64,000 bases of DNA, from NCBI GenBank assembly GCA_028583405.1, contig CM053260.1:15688526-15752525 (forward strand), given 5' to 3'. Numbering within the stretch: the first letter of the stretch is position 1; every line of letters starts with the position of its first letter. Shown in pieces: positions 12,354 through 29,200 of the stretch. This DNA comes from Pogonophryne albipinna. Its lineage: Eukaryota; Chordata; Actinopteri; Perciformes; Artedidraconidae. Under the pieces are notes generated by a model. The model saw only the letters and a list, made by a program, of their open reading frames with translations, searched no databases and was not told where the DNA came from. Both the position numbers and the translations under genes were made by a program.

Positions 12354-14649
12354 GAGAACGCTGCCTTAGGGCTTCACATGAGTCACTGTGTGCAAACGGA
12401 AGTAAAGGCAAAGCATGTTCGGCGGAATCCAGGTATAACCAACTGTGTTTATGGAAGTGGAAGAAATAAATGAAAAACTGTAAAGCTTTGATAGATAAAT
12501 GTTTTGTTTATAGAAATACAACGTGGAATGAGTAAAGCCTGAAAGGGCAGGTACATTGACAGACATGCTACACAAATAGTTATGTTCACTAGCAAAATAA
12601 AGCTACCAAAAGGGTAACAAACAAAACTGCAGTGAATGTCAGAAAAAACAAAGATTAAAACACAACTACCATGTAGTTGAAACTGTCTCAAATGTTCCTG
12701 TGATTTTCAAGGTGCTCCATGTAAAAAAATATTTGTATTCCTTTTTTTCTTAGTCCCCTGTATATTATTCTTCTGTATAAATAAGCTTTGTACAAATAAT
12801 GGAAAATAAAAGTTTTTTTTCTTTGATCAATTGATCGTGTCTGCTTTTTAGGGATAAAGATCATCTTCCCATCCTGTATACTAGTGGAGGAACATTAACA
12901 TTAAGTTAACTAGCAGTAAAAAAGTAATAAAGCTCCAACATTATCAATGATGTATATTAGGACATCAATACTTAGAACAGTGATATTAATCTGTAGAGGG
13001 CCATTCTGCTTAGAGTACTTTCCTTTTGGTTCTTTAATTATATTGTGTTGCTATTAATTATGTATTTTTACTGTAGAATGTCAAAGTAGTATGCAGGACT
13101 TTATCTTGTAACAGAAGATTTAAATACGTAAGTATTGCTACTTCGACTAAAGTATTGTACAATACATCTTCTACCAATGTGGTCCACGGACATCTCTCCA
13201 TCAGAAGAAACCAACATAACCTATGCCACAGTATCTTTGGAAAGTTAGTGATACAAAATGAGTATGTTCTTCTTCATTTTATGGTTAAGGTAAAAGCAGT
13301 GGTCGTCAAACCTGGAATAAAGCCGGTAAATACAGAGACTGTATAATTATGGCATACATAATGTTCGTTTTGTATTTTAAAATTGCTCATGTGGAAACCC
13401 TAATTGCTATAGATGCCCAATGTGTTTTATTCCCATTTGGGTTAATGGCCAAATGGTGCAGGACACCTACATAATTAACAAATGAATCAATAAAATATAT
13501 TGAAAAGCATATTACAACTTAGTTAGATGACATTATAAGCTAAACAAAATTGTTCCCAACGTTGGGGTCATCATCCAATAAGGGGTGGTAAAAGGATTAC
13601 TGTACTCTACTGTACTGGAGGAGTTGTTGTTACTTAGTTCAGAGCTTAGTTCAAACATGTTTCTGTTGCTTTTTTATAACAGCAATACATTTGGACTGTG
13701 AAGAGCCACTGTGACTCAATCTGAAAGAAATGTAACATATACTTTGTTTTGAGGTATTAAAAGTGTATCACAGAAATATCTTAGACCACTAGGTGATGTA
13801 CTAAACAGCTGTTAAAGCAGTGCTGACACTTGGGACCTGGATAATTAGAAGAGTTTTAAAAAGCTTTGTGTCAACCTCTCGTAGTTAGAAAAAAGCACTC
13901 GGCATTCCTGAGCGGGGAAGAGCTGGTAGCTATTTTTAACATTTTAACATTGCTCTGACATGCACCTGTTATATGTCAACTGGAATTGTTTCACTTCCTT
14001 TTGCTAGTATATTAATATATTTTCCTTGAACAGTGGTTAGTCCTGTCTTCAATTGGAGTTCCCTGCACATGATTCTTTCCAATGCAAGGAAATTGAACAG
14101 GCCTCAGATAAGCAGGTAAGCAGGTCCGGTAGGTGTTTCTGATCAGGACTTGTCTGACAGGCGTGTGCTCCTCGAGGAAAACGAGTAGAAGTATGTCTGA
14201 CACCGCACTGAAGGAGGTTAAACGTTCAGTAGCGGAACATGTATCTACATTTGAGAGCAGACATGGTGATCAGTCAGAGGTATATGAGGTCAAAAAAGCT
14301 GTTTGGTGCAAATTCCACCCATCTTGCACCCTTAATTAAAAGATGAACACATTTTAAAAGATTTTAAGATTTACCCAAATGATGCTGTGTGTACTTTTAT
14401 ACAGCCGAACAATTAAAAGTTGCAAAGTAATGACGACACTCGGAAATTCTAAATGGCTCATTCAATTATTGTTCCTCTCCAATGATCACATATCCGGGAG
14501 GAGGAAATGGTTCCTTACCCTTTCTTCCAAAACAGGTATTGAGCCATCAGTTCCTTTAATTGCAACATACTTCCTCATCCTGTAAACCAATTTGTCTGTT
14601 TGTGTGTTCAACCTGTGCTGTACCCGCTAAAAAATCCCCCTCACTGCAC
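12354..14649. other. prelp 3' UTR and intergenic spacer
   Basis: The prelp 3' UTR probably ends shortly after AATAAA at 12805-12810. The rest is A/T-rich with only chance open frames. The short frame at 14133-14339 looks composition-driven and has no recognisable domain. Confidence 0.5.
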
Positions 14650-14717
14650 TATAAGAGGAGACAGGATGGAGTCACAGAGGCACCTCACTCCCAGGACTCT
14701 TCCTCTGAGAAACACAG
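14650..14717 (+). promoter_or_regulatory. TATA-like box and probable non-coding first exon of the il20-like gene
   Basis: TATAAGAG at 14650-14657 is followed about 60 bases later by a perfect AACACAG|GTGAGT donor (exon end 14717). The exon with the il20-like start codon opens with an acceptor (CTCCCCCTCCAG, ending 16392), so it needs an upstream exon. This is the best candidate. With a start site 25-30 bases after the TATA box, the ATG at 14666 would not be in the transcript. Inference from spacing only. Confidence 0.45.
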
Positions 14718-15068
14718 GTGAGTCTGAAACACAGGGTGCTGGTGATGGTGGTGGCCGAGGGTACCTGAACACCATAGGATGAAAGGATGAGAGATTGTAT
14801 GCTAATACCATGTAACTTTAAGGTGTATTTCACATGTATTTAATGTACACTGAATAGTTACATGAATGCTTTACTAAAGTGCTGAAATATTAGAAAATAT
14901 TGGTATAATTTATTTGCTATCATACAACAAAAATGACAATAGTTTTTTTCTTAAATGTGTGGATTTGTGGCGTTTTTATATTTGTTATATCTTTTTTTTA
15001 ACTGTAAAATCAGCATCAGACAAAACACAAAATAAGAATTATCCATCACCTTGGGCTTAAGGAAGTTG

Positions 15069-16249
15069 GGTAACACTTTATATTAAGGTACACAAATTAA
15101 CCATCAACTAGTTGTTAATTAACATGCATATTAGCAGTATATTGGCTCTTTATTAGTCATTATAAAACACTTATTAATGCCTTGTTCTACATGACAATAT
15201 TCTACAAGTAATAAGCCATTCGTTGAGAGTTTTTCCTCAATAACCCTCTAATTAGTGCTTATTTATTGCAACTAAGGAAGTTGTTGTACATGAGTTTTGG
15301 TCTTAATATGCGCAGCTCAATATGGGTCTAATAAGGCAGTAGTACCACAAGAATAGTAATTCTCCCATAACAACACTTAACCAATATGATCTATTCTTAT
15401 GTAACAAGACATGAAACTATAAGTGTTAATTGTGTCTAAATAACTCAAAATTAGGTATTTATATCTAAAAACATGTTCCCTATTTTAAAGTGAAGTCTTG
15501 TTCATAACCAATAAGCTAGTAGTTTGACTCTAATTAGGTATTTCTATCTAAGAATATGTTCCCTAAGTGAAGTCTTGTTCATAACCAATACGTATGGAGC
15601 TAATTTCCTGCCATAACTCCACAAAAAAACTAAACAAGTTTTACAAATGCCTTGTGATTCACAAACAGAGTGTGGTTTGCAAATACAAAACACCATCTAC
15701 AAACTAATGCATTTAGTTTTGCAAATAAAAAAACGTATCTATCAAACAAACACATTTTTCTAATACATCATGTTTCAGAGACAAATTCAGGATAGGTTTT
15801 ACAAGTACAAAACTTTTTCTTCTCAAGTCACGGAATATACACATACACACTCCAGGGTTCATACACTTTTTCACCAATGATTTGCAATTCTCCATGACCT
15901 TTACCTAATTTTCCATGACCAAAAAAAGTACTCTTTCTCAGCGGTACCACTGAAAATTGTTTATTTTAACATGGAACAGGAAAATAAGGTCTGCATATGA
16001 AACATGTTGTGCCTATCTAAAACAAATCAAATAGTAGGCTTACTAGCTTCTACACGGTAAAGCAATTCAAATCTCTCACCAGCAAAATACCTCGACAGTT
16101 AAATGCCATTTTACGTTTCATTACTATACGATATAAGGCATTAATAAGTGTTTTATAATGACTAATAAAGAGCCAATATACTGCTAATATGCATGTTGAT
16201 TAATAACTAGTTGATGGTTAATTTGTTTACCTTAATATAAAGTGTTACC
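15069..16249. mobile_element. Non-autonomous DNA transposon, about 113-bp inverted termini, 8-bp target duplication
   Basis: The left end GGTAACACTTTATATTAAGG and the right end are inverted copies over about 113 bases, with about three mismatches. The element is flanked by an exact direct repeat GGAAGTTG (15061-15068 and 16250-16257). The interior has no transposase. It contains two imperfect direct copies of a block ending in GTGAAGTCTTGTTCATAACC (about 15,490 and 15,568). An 8-bp duplication fits hAT, P or Merlin-like elements; the superfamily is not decided. It lies in the probable first intron of the il20-like gene. Confidence 0.85.
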
Positions 16250-16401
16250 GGAAGTTGTGATGAATTTGTTTGCTGATTACTTTACTGATGTAAACATTTT
16301 GAACGGAATAATCAATTATACATGATCCCCACCAGTAATTTATCTGGAGGTGATTTTAACGAACAAAATGTCTCTGTTAGCTCCCCCTCCAGACAATCAA
16401 A

Positions 16402-17857
16402 ATGATGAAGATGCTGCTCGCCCGCTCTCTCTGCCTGCTCCTCCTGCTCAGCTGTCTGAGTGAACCTGTGGAGAGCCGGACCCTCAACCTGAACAGCTGC
16501 TCTGTCAGTGTTCACACAACCGAGCTGCGAACCCATTACACTGACATCCGATCTAATGCGGTGCGTTTAATTCACACACGCACACCCACCCACTCTTAAA
16601 ACCACTAGCTCAAAATGAATAATATAAATGAACAGATGCAGCTGATATATGCAGCTTTAAATGCAGAGAGGCTTTCACTTTACCTCACCAAAACCATATC
16701 AGAAATGATTTTTGATGACACCTTTAAGTGGAGAGAGATTGTCTCTTATTCTTTGTGATATTTGCATTACAGATAGAAGGAGACAGTGAGATCGGAGTAA
16801 GACTTCTGAACAAATCGTTGATGAAACAAGTTCAGGTGGGCCTTTGACCATGCAGTTCTTTCTATCCTAATTTCCGGTTTTACAAGTATTTCTCTGCCCT
16901 GAGCCACAGACTGAGAAAAGCTTTAGAGACAGTATATGAGTATTAACAGCTGCTGTGATCTGACCTTTTTGTGTCTCTATCAGGACGGTCAGAAGTGCTG
17001 TTTGCTGCGTCTCGTGCTGCGTTTCTACGTGGAGAGAGTGTTCAGTAACTACGCCTCTTCTCAGCCCCAGCAGCAGCGCCACACCAGCGCTCTGGCCAAC
17101 TCCTTTGTCAGCATCAGGAGAGAGATACATAAATGTGTACGTTAGCTTTTCAACAACTTCAATGATGAAATACAATAAAAGGATTTAATTCATTTAATGA
17201 ATAACAATGATGCTTTGTTTTTTGCAGCACTGCCAATGTGTCGAGGACACGCAGAGAAAAGTTGACACTGTGCATGCTGAGTTTATCAAGGTATGTAGTA
17301 TACTGAAAATATTAAGACACTATTACTATAATATTTGAACAGTGGACTGCAGAGGTTAGACCTAAAGGCTGTGATTGGGTCTCAAATATTATATCACTTT
17401 TAGTTAAGCTCAAGAGGTTTAAAATGTTATGGTAAGATCTTTTCATTTTTGAAAAAAATAAATGCAATATCGAGGATTTATAAGAAACGCTTTTTAACAT
17501 ATACAGCAGTATCCACCTTAATATGCATTTTCCTTGAAGCATGTCATGGTATACAGCAATAGGTGTGCGTGATAAGAAAGGTTCATTTTGCTAAGATGAT
17601 CACTGCAGATTAATTAATTAAATGAGTTAATACAAAATATGATATGCCTAACTCAATGGGCTGAAAGACCCAACTCCATACAAACAAAATGTAAAATTCT
17701 ATACATTAATACTTATCACTAAATCCACGGTTCTCTCTCGCCTTTCTCTCTTTCCATTGAACAGCTGGAAATAAGCCAGGCGGCGAAGAAGGCTGTGGGA
17801 GAACTGGACACTGTGCTGGAGTGGATGGAGGGACTCGTCCTGAAAACACGAGCATAA
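16402..17857 (+). CDS. il20: Interleukin-20 subfamily cytokine (IL-19/20/24-like)
   Basis: Secreted four-helix class II cytokine of the IL-20 subfamily; in mammals these act on epithelia through IL20R-type receptors and STAT3. Coding exons are 16402-16560, 16773-16835, 16984-17136, 17228-17290 and 17765-17857, all phase 0. The total is 176 codons plus stop, in the five-exon plan of the IL-10 family. Residues 1-24 are a strongly hydrophobic signal peptide. NLNSCSVSVHTTELR, KCCLLRLVLRFYVERVF, HKCHCQC and the C-terminal KKAVGELDTVLEWME match the subfamily pattern, including the GELD-LL-WM helix and paired cysteines. It lies directly upstream of il10 on the same strand, as IL19/IL20/IL24 neighbour IL10 in mammals. 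Which mammalian member it equals cannot be said; fish genes of this type are variously named il20, il24 or il19-like. The first of two adjacent ATGs is taken as the start. AATAAA is at 18201-18206. Confidence 0.88.
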
Positions 17858-18210
17858 TCAGACAGAAGCTCAGCAAAATCCACACTGACGTCCCAGAGAG
17901 CTGATGAATCCCCACGCTAACACCAAAATGCACTTTTTTTGCCATTGTACATTTCTCTATGTTGTACTTGAATTAACTTAAAGTCTATGTCAGCCACTGA
18001 GATGTGGACCATTTTTTTAAAAATATTTATATTTTACATGAATGTAACATGAACATTAATGTATATGAATTTAAATGTATTTTGTATATAGAGCTGTTAA
18101 GGTATTGTATGTGTGCTTCTACTGTGCTGCAAGGTTATTATGCATGATTAAGAAATAATGTGCTATGTTTTCATTTAAACATTGGTTTTATTAAGACTTC
18201 AATAAAAAAA
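17858..18210 (+). other. 3' UTR of the il20-like gene
   Basis: An A/T-rich tail with ATTTA-type motifs (for example around 18,024-18,030) and a polyadenylation signal AATAAA at 18201-18206. AU-rich 3' ends are common in cytokine mRNAs and make them short-lived. Confidence 0.6.
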
Positions 18211-18280
18211 TATAATCTTATCTACTGAGTTACGTTTTCTTTCAAGACAAAGACAAGATGTCTGCTCTGCATTACTATAT

Positions 18281-18356
18281 GGATAGATAGATAGATAGAT
18301 AGATAGATAGAAAAAAGATGGATAGAGGGATGGATGGATGGATAGATAGATAAATA
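18281..18356. repeat. GATA/GATG microsatellite
   Basis: About seven GATA units are followed by an imperfect stretch of GATG/GGAT and GATA units. Confidence 0.9.
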
Positions 18357-18439
18357 GAACATTAACAGCATTAAAGTGGACTGCAGAGGGTGCTAGTGAG
18401 TCAACAAAAAAGAGCACTTTTTTAAACTTCTGAAGTATT

Positions 18440-18530
18440 TCGAGCCAAACACTTCAGATACATGTTTTGTGTATAACTGAGAACTATAATATATTGATGA
18501 AAAAGAGTATAATAGGGGACCTTTAAATAC
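18440..18530. mobile_element. Terminal fragment of a TTAA-flanked MITE family
   Basis: The stretch GCCAAACACTTCAGATACATG through GGGGACCTTTAA is the inverted counterpart of the left end of the complete element at 36689-37198 (compare ACATGTCTCTGAAGTGTTTGGC there). Only this end is recognisable. Confidence 0.65.
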
Positions 18531-22849
<4,319 letters not shown>

Positions 22850-22857
22850 CTATAAAT
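22850..22857 (+). promoter_or_regulatory. TATA box of il10
   Basis: CTATAAAT about 150 bases upstream of the il10 ATG. It predicts a 5' UTR of roughly 120 bases with no intron. Confidence 0.6.
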
Positions 22858-23005
22858 TCAAACAAGAGATGAGCCCAAATATGTGCACCTTTCTCTTCAG
22901 AGCTCTTCAAAACATTTTGCCTCACATAAGTGAGGAAGCTTGATCCAGCAGCATCTTCACTCCATCATCTCTGCCTCCAGAAGCTCCAGCAGCCTGATCC
23001 TCACC

Positions 23006-24707
23006 ATGGCTCCTCAGTCTCTCCTGCTGTCCCTCCTGCTCCTCTGGTCCTTCCTCAGCACTGTCTGCTGCAGTCCCATGTGTAACAACCAGTGCTGTCA
23101 TTTCGTGGAGGGATTTCCAGTCCGGCTAAAGAAGCTCAGAGAGGACTACTCCCAGATCAGAGACTTCTATGTGAGTAGCAGCTCAACATTTACTCTGACA
23201 TTAGTGAGAGCAGCATGTAGTGCTGACGGTCTGCAGGTGATGCAGCACTCTCTCTCTCTCCTCTGTCACTGAACGCAACCTTGTTCTGTTTACAGGAAGC
23301 AAACGATGACTTGGACACAGCGCTGCTAGACCAAAGCGTCGAGGACTCTTTCAAAGTAAGTTTCAGCATTAACTCAGCATTTAATATGGTAAAGAGCCGC
23401 TGCTTCTCAAGGAAAAGCTATCATAAAATAAACCAGAGCCTACCATTTCAAGGCAAGACACGTGCACGCCAGTAAAGAGTTAAGCGGTATAACTTAACGA
23501 GGGCTTTTCCTCCCTCCTACAGAGCCCATTTGCCTGCCACGCCATGAACAGCATCCTGGACTTTTACCTGAGCACGGTGCTGCCAACGGCAATGGCGGGA
23601 GTGACCGATGACATCAAGGACTTAAAAGCTCCCATTGAGTCCATCCAGCTCATCTTCGACCAGCTCAAGAGAGATATCATCACATGTGTGAGTACCTGAC
23701 TCGCGTGTTATTCCTCCTGCATGACAAGGTGTTATATGCACCGAGTGCGGGCTAGTGACGCCTTTGATCCTAGTTAAAGTATTTAGTTCGCCATGCGGAG
23801 ACGACTGTTTCAAATGCTTAGTAAGAAACATTTATAGGTTTTAGTTTAAGTATGAAGACCTAACATTATAACTCTAACCTTAAATTATTTTATAAAATGG
23901 AAAAATGCATTTCAATTATTGCACTGTGGCTACTCTAGAGTTACATATGTACACGTGGGCCATTATGGCCATTGTTGCTCTTAAAGTGCCTGTCCAAGTT
24001 TCTGTTTCCATTCCAAAAGCAACCAAGCTGTAATGTATTCCGGAATACATGTGATTAGCTGTCACTCAACTAGTTAAAAATGTAGTCCATGTCTACAGCC
24101 AAGCAATCTAAACCATCTTCCTGGTCTGGACTAAATCCAAAAAGCTCCAGAAATATTCCCAGTGTTTTTTGACACAAGGCAAATGGCTGACCATGAAAGA
24201 AAGAGGAAGAATGGCCAAGGACAGATTATAATATAGTATTAGTCAGTCATTCCTCAACTGCAGCATCGTGCAAAGCTGTGCATCCTCACATTCTTGAAAA
24301 AGGGAAGAGAACTGAAGGCATCATCCTGACGAAAGTGCTATATTCTGTGCGTCTGTTGGAGGGAGGGGGGATGTATTCTGGACATGAGCGTCTAATGAAA
24401 GTCGATTCTTTTTCATCTTCCAGAGAAATTACTTTGCCTGCAAGAAACAGTTTGACATCAAAAACCTAAACTCTACTTACACACAGGTGAGTGTTCACTT
24501 ATCAGGTTGAATTGTGAAAACACATTTCTTAGAAAGACAAAGTTCCTGTTTGTGTGCCTTTCATTTTAACCAACAGAGCCATGTGTTTGTTTGCAGATGA
24601 ATAGTAAAGGTCCTTATAAAGCCATGGGGGAGCTGGATCTACTGTTCAACTACATTGAGACCTATCTGGCTTCTAAACGGCACAGAAACGGAGTAGCCAC
24701 TGTTTGA
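23006..24707 (+). CDS. il10: Interleukin-10
   Basis: Anti-inflammatory class II cytokine; a secreted dimer signalling through IL10R and STAT3. Exons are 23006-23170, 23296-23355, 23523-23687, 24424-24486 and 24597-24707, all phase 0 with GT-AG borders. They encode 187 codons, matching the five-exon plan and the usual length of fish IL-10. The signal peptide is about residues 1-22. Cysteines C26, C30 and C31, then FACHAM, DIITC and YFACKK, supply the family disulfides; an extra Cys near the mature N-terminus is, as I recall, seen in fish. The C-terminal helix carries KAMGELDLLFNYIETYL, the IL-10 signature. The ATG has a good context (CACCATGG). The next gene upstream is the il20-like cytokine, and mapkapk2 lies downstream on the other strand, as in the mammalian 1q32 block. 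Confidence 0.96.
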
Positions 24708-24990
24708 AGAACTGCTGACCCTAAACTTACTGTGAACTTGACAGCCATTGACCCTTGCCCATTTATTGAATCTAATATTGTATTTACAGAGATGCAGATT
24801 ATCTTGTTTTTTTTTAGACTTCTTCTTTTGTCCTGAGGACAAGTTTCTGTTTTAAGACCATATTGCGTCATACATTATATGAAGTTACGAACAATACTGT
24901 CTGTTATAAACTGTTATATTTATTTTTCTATTTATTATGACTGAGATTGTTTTGCATTACAGTAGAATAAATGACTTGTTGACAATATTA
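24708..24990 (+). promoter_or_regulatory. il10 3' UTR with AU-rich element and polyadenylation signal
   Basis: Overlapping ATTTA/TATTTATTT pentamers lie at about 24,914-24,938, with AATAAA at 24,966-24,971. Such AU-rich elements bind TTP/HuR-type proteins, which in mammals are controlled by MK2, the product of the neighbouring mapkapk2. Confidence 0.65.
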
Positions 24991-27111
24991 CTCTTTTGAT
25001 TCTTTCTTTAAAAGATAATTCAGCTGCTAATGTGCCATTTATGAGGACTGGGTAAATAGTAGAGCGCTGAAAACATCACATCCTGCTGTTCTGCCGTCTA
25101 TATGTGGGGAACCACTAAAATATGTAAACTCAACAGGCTGATGCACTAACCTCAAACGTGACCCATATACGTCACTTACCAGCAGCAGCCCTGCTGTGTC
25201 TTTACTTACCGTAACTGTAACTAGCCGGCCTTACTCTCAAGCCTCACCCTCATGGTATATGCACCGGTGCACACTCACACACACAAACATGCAAAAGCAA
25301 TCTCACTCAGACACACACACACTTAGTCTAAAACAGAAGTACCACAGGGTTAAAAAGAGAAGCCCTGCATTAACAGTGTTTAGCTTTTATATATGTCAGC
25401 TTCTTCACTGGGACAGAGCCAGAGGCCAGAGGGGGTATTTTTAGGGTTTCATCTGCTGTACCACAGCGCATTCAGCCTGAGCGATAACATGCTTTCTGTG
25501 AGCAATAAATAAAACCAGCCTTAATAACATTTTAATGTATGTACGTGATACTCTAATCTCAAAATCACAAGACTCCTGACTTGACTCAGGCCTCTAAACT
25601 GAAACTACTCTAAGACATTTTATCAGCCAGTGGCTTAGTCAACGTGGGATGATCTAAATAGTATTATTCTATCAATGACAGCACTTAATGCAAAGCTATC
25701 ATTCATAACAACTGTCCGATAGGGCATGACTGTTTTAATGTTACCAGTGTTAATATCCGTTTCTTTAAGGCTTTTAATGTGCTGGTTAAGATCAGGTATG
25801 TTATGACTGGATGTGTCTTAACAGAGAGCAACGGTTTCAAGGCAAGGAGAGAAACAATTAAAGGGGTTTGATACAAAAAGCTGAATCACTGTTTGGAATG
25901 TGTATGAATAAAAGACAAAATTGTTACTTTTATTATCTAAAATATGAATCGACAATGGCATCCTACTTTTCCGTCAAACGTCAAGATAACAGCACAACAA
26001 GAAAGTCTATGGTTCAAAGTCTACTCAGTTACTGTTAGGCCTACTTTGACAAACTAAATGCTCAGCAAAGCACTGTCAAGGACTTTAATTACATGGAAGT
26101 AGGAACAAAATCTTCGTATTAATGTTTTTAAAAAAAGCAAAGCTCTTCCCTCTATTCATAATATTGTCTTTGTAGCCTCCCTCGACTCAATACCTTTCAA
26201 TACTTAATATCTCAAAATAACACACTTGGGGTCAACAAAATAAAGACACAATCGCTAGTTTGCCGCATTCACACACAAGCCCACATACACTTGACCTCCA
26301 ATTGTACCCGTTGACTGTGACTGTCAAAGGGTCAGGATTTATTTGGAACCAGACAAACCAAAGCAAAGCTCTGCTGGTAACAACCTCCTCAAATCAGATG
26401 TTTGAAAGATGTTAGTACAGAAATCATAGAGCCTGTCCAAGTGCATAGTGGCAGTTCAACTCTCTACTCTGATTCCCTCCAATCATTTTCATACAGTCCC
26501 TTAGTATGATGATGTTGACATTTATCTTTAAACGTGTAAATACAGAATGCATCTCGTTTACTACATGGGATGACATCAAACTGTTGTTTATTTTCAACAG
26601 TTGTGGCCACATTTAGAGAAGTGTATTTGAGAAAAAGGTGAAATAAAAGCGAGATCTTATGAAAAGAAAAGCAGTGATACAGTTGTGAATATTATCAAAG
26701 ACATCCGTTCTGATTCATTATTTAAAATCAGTGTTTAGGTGATTTTTGTGATCACAACGAATGAGTCAAGATGTTATTTCCAAAAACAGAGACTTTAAAG
26801 ATAGCATAATATTCTGCTGACGCTGCTTAAGAGCAAAGTGACACACTGTTTCTATTCCGACTCAAGTCTATTAATGTTTGAAATTAATCTATAATAATAG
26901 AAAATGAGTGCATTGTGTCGATCATGCCCTGATGATTGGTAATGGTGCAAGATGTTTCATTTCCTGCACACCCATTTGAAATTCATGACTGCTCTTCCTT
27001 TTCGTCTTTCCTGTTTTTTTAACTGAAAAAGGTTAGGACCATTATAGGTTACATTTTCAAATTGGCAGATATGACATAGGTGCCAGTGGAAAGCCTCTAT
27101 GCCACTACTGT
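24991..27111. other. Intergenic region downstream of il10
   Basis: No gene or named repeat recognised. A short CA-rich patch is at about 25,270-25,320. Confidence 0.5.
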
Positions 27112-27270
27112 GAGTTCAGTGTTTCCCCTAGGATGGAGTCATAGCAGCGGTGCTAAGGCACGTGGGCCGAGCATAATGTGAGCGTGGAGCGTGTGGAATT
27201 TTTTTAATGCGCCCCGCCAATTTGTTTCTATGTGTCTGCCAGCACAAGAAAGGCTCTTGAGGCCTAGTAC

Positions 27271-28394
27271 CAGGGCCGGTTCTAGCCAATTTGCTGCCCT
27301 AGGCGAGATTTTATATATAAAGAATAAATGAAAAATCTCTAGAAAAGATACACTACAAAAACAGAAACTTATTGACATAGGTAATATACGTCAAAATGGC
27401 TTCAAATGTATTCAGTATTGTATGAACATGTTTGATTTGGGGGGTGGACGTCACATCCTCTAGGGGGGTCCGGGGTTATGCCCCCCGGAAGGATTTTTTT
27501 GAACATTTTAAAGTCAAATGCTTCAATCTGGTGCACTTTGAGCACACAATTACTAGAGACCTGATCTAGGTGGCACAACTCTAAAACACCCATATGAAAA
27601 AGATCGGTTTACATTTTAATAATCAAATAAGTATATGAACATAACCAATAACCTATCATAGCCAATAACAAATAAATGTAACGTATTTTATTTTTGTTGT
27701 TCTTTCATATCTTATTTTACCTTAACATTTATTTATTCATGCATATTTTTGTATCTCTCCAACTTTAAACTATTTTTGGTTTACTGTCCTATAGTATACA
27801 TTGGAATGATTTCAAACCTGTTTTTATTTATCCTAATAATTATAAAGGAGTGCCTTGGAAATATGTGTTTACATAATTTGTGTTCAAAATGTTTGAGACC
27901 CACTGAGATAACTTAGACTAAAATTAACTATCTAAACACTCAAGAGTCCTTTACCTCACTGAGCCTCTCGGTCTGACAGGAGAGCTCTCCTCCACCCTGG
28001 TTGTAGAAACATCTACTTCTTATATCCGTTAGCGCAGCTAGCACCATTTTCTAATAACAACAGCGCCGGTACCGGTGCGCCCTCTCTCTCTCTCTCTCTC
28101 TCCCTCGCTCCCACGCTCGCACTTTGGCTGTGAGCTGGGGGCGCCTGATAAGCCATTATCCCCCACTTTCATCACTTACAGCGCCCATCAGGGCAAATTA
28201 AAAGTGTAACCGGGGTGAAAAGGGTGTTACATTGACTTGATTATGATTGTTGTTACATCAAGGCCGAAAATTAGGATGAGCGCCAACGGTAAAAAAAAAA
28301 AAATTCCCCTCCCAGAGCTAGCAGCGCAGCGCCCCCCAGATCTGGCGCCCTAGGTGACCGCCTAATATGTCGCCTATGCCAAAAATCGGCCCTG
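27271..28394. mobile_element. hAT-like non-autonomous element nested in the outer element
   Basis: Starts CAGGGCCGGTTCTAGCC and ends AAAATCGGCCCTG. The flanking 8-bp repeat is CCTAGTAC / CCAAGTAC (one mismatch). The interior has a CT-rich microsatellite (28082-28104) and TIR-proximal CTAGGCG blocks. No intact transposase. Confidence 0.8.
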
Positions 28395-28465
28395 CCAAGT
28401 ACATACATACATACATGCAACGTCTCACGATTTAGCAAAAATACACCTTTATTGAACATACAGTA

Positions 28466-29005
28466 CAGTGTTTCCCACAGAATTTGATTCTATTTGTGGG
28501 GGCACCGCACCGCACCCCCCCCCCCGGCAAGAAAAGCCAAAGGCCCCTTAACCTATTCGGGTGGTCCACGCATCCACCCCCCTCAAATAAGATAATACAT
28601 GCGAGTTCATGGCTAGACAACGTTCTTGTTGCTCTGTGTAGCGTTGTTAATGAGTGAAACACACCGGAGTTGAGAAACTAGGGTTTATTTTCCCAAAAAA
28701 TATAATTTACAATTTAGTCATTTAGCAGACGCCTTATTCCAAAGCGACTTACAATGACCAGTTACAGGGACATTCTCCCTAGAGTAACTGAGGGCTAAGT
28801 GCCTTACTCAAGGGCACACTAGTAGTGGTGTTCCAGGCGGGATTTGAACTCGCAACGTTCCGATCATCAGCCCACCTCACTATACATTAGACCACAAAAA
28901 AAAAAGAATACAATTTTTTTTATTTTTTTTATGAGATCCATTTGTGGTGGACGATATTTAATTGTGGCGGCCCGCCACAAATAAATCAATGTATGGGAAA
29001 CACTG
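28466..29005. mobile_element. Second CAGTGTTTCCC element, sibling of the outer one
   Basis: Ends are CAGTGTTTCCCACAG and GTATGGGAAACACTG, flanked by CAGTA on both sides (28461-28465, 29006-29010). It contains a C-rich patch near its left end and a SINE insertion in its middle. Confidence 0.75.
28716..28908 (-). mobile_element. tRNA-derived SINE
   Basis: Read on the minus strand it opens GTGGTCTAATG, has a B-box-like GAGTTCAAATCCC, and ends in the common fish tail GTCGCTTTGGAATAAGGCG followed by TCTGCTAAATGA. TACAATTT flanks both sides (28708-28715, 28909-28916). An A-rich stretch on the plus strand borders its 5' end. Confidence 0.75.
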
Positions 29006-29200
29006 CAGTAACACAAATCCACATAACAAACAATCAAAAATGAAAAAGGGTCGCCACTTATTATTTTAATATTTTAAAGTTTTTTTTTTAAAGTATTTTA
29101 TATTTTTGGGTACCTGGCTGGTGCCCCCTAGCAGCGGCGCGCATATTTCAGCAGCGGCGCTGCGCCGCCACTATTTGTATATAGGGGAAACACTGGAGTT

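Larger units (their letters stand above)
27117..29195. mobile_element. Outer hAT-like element (5-bp duplication) hosting other insertions
   Basis: The ends are CAGTGTTTCCCC on the left and its inverse GGGGAAACACTG on the right, flanked by GAGTT on both sides (27112-27116, 29196-29200). Its own sequence is only about 27117-27262, 28403-28460 and 29011-29195. The rest is two further insertions. GCAGCGGCGC-type sequence lies near both ends. Confidence 0.75.

Noticed and set aside
14133..14339. Open frame MSDTALKEVKRSV... upstream of the il20-like gene
   Set aside because: Short, no signal peptide or domain, no splice context that would link it to a gene.
14666..14717. ATG in the putative il20-like first exon as an upstream ORF
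   Set aside because: It lies too close to the TATA box to be in the transcript; translation would also run out of frame with the cytokine.
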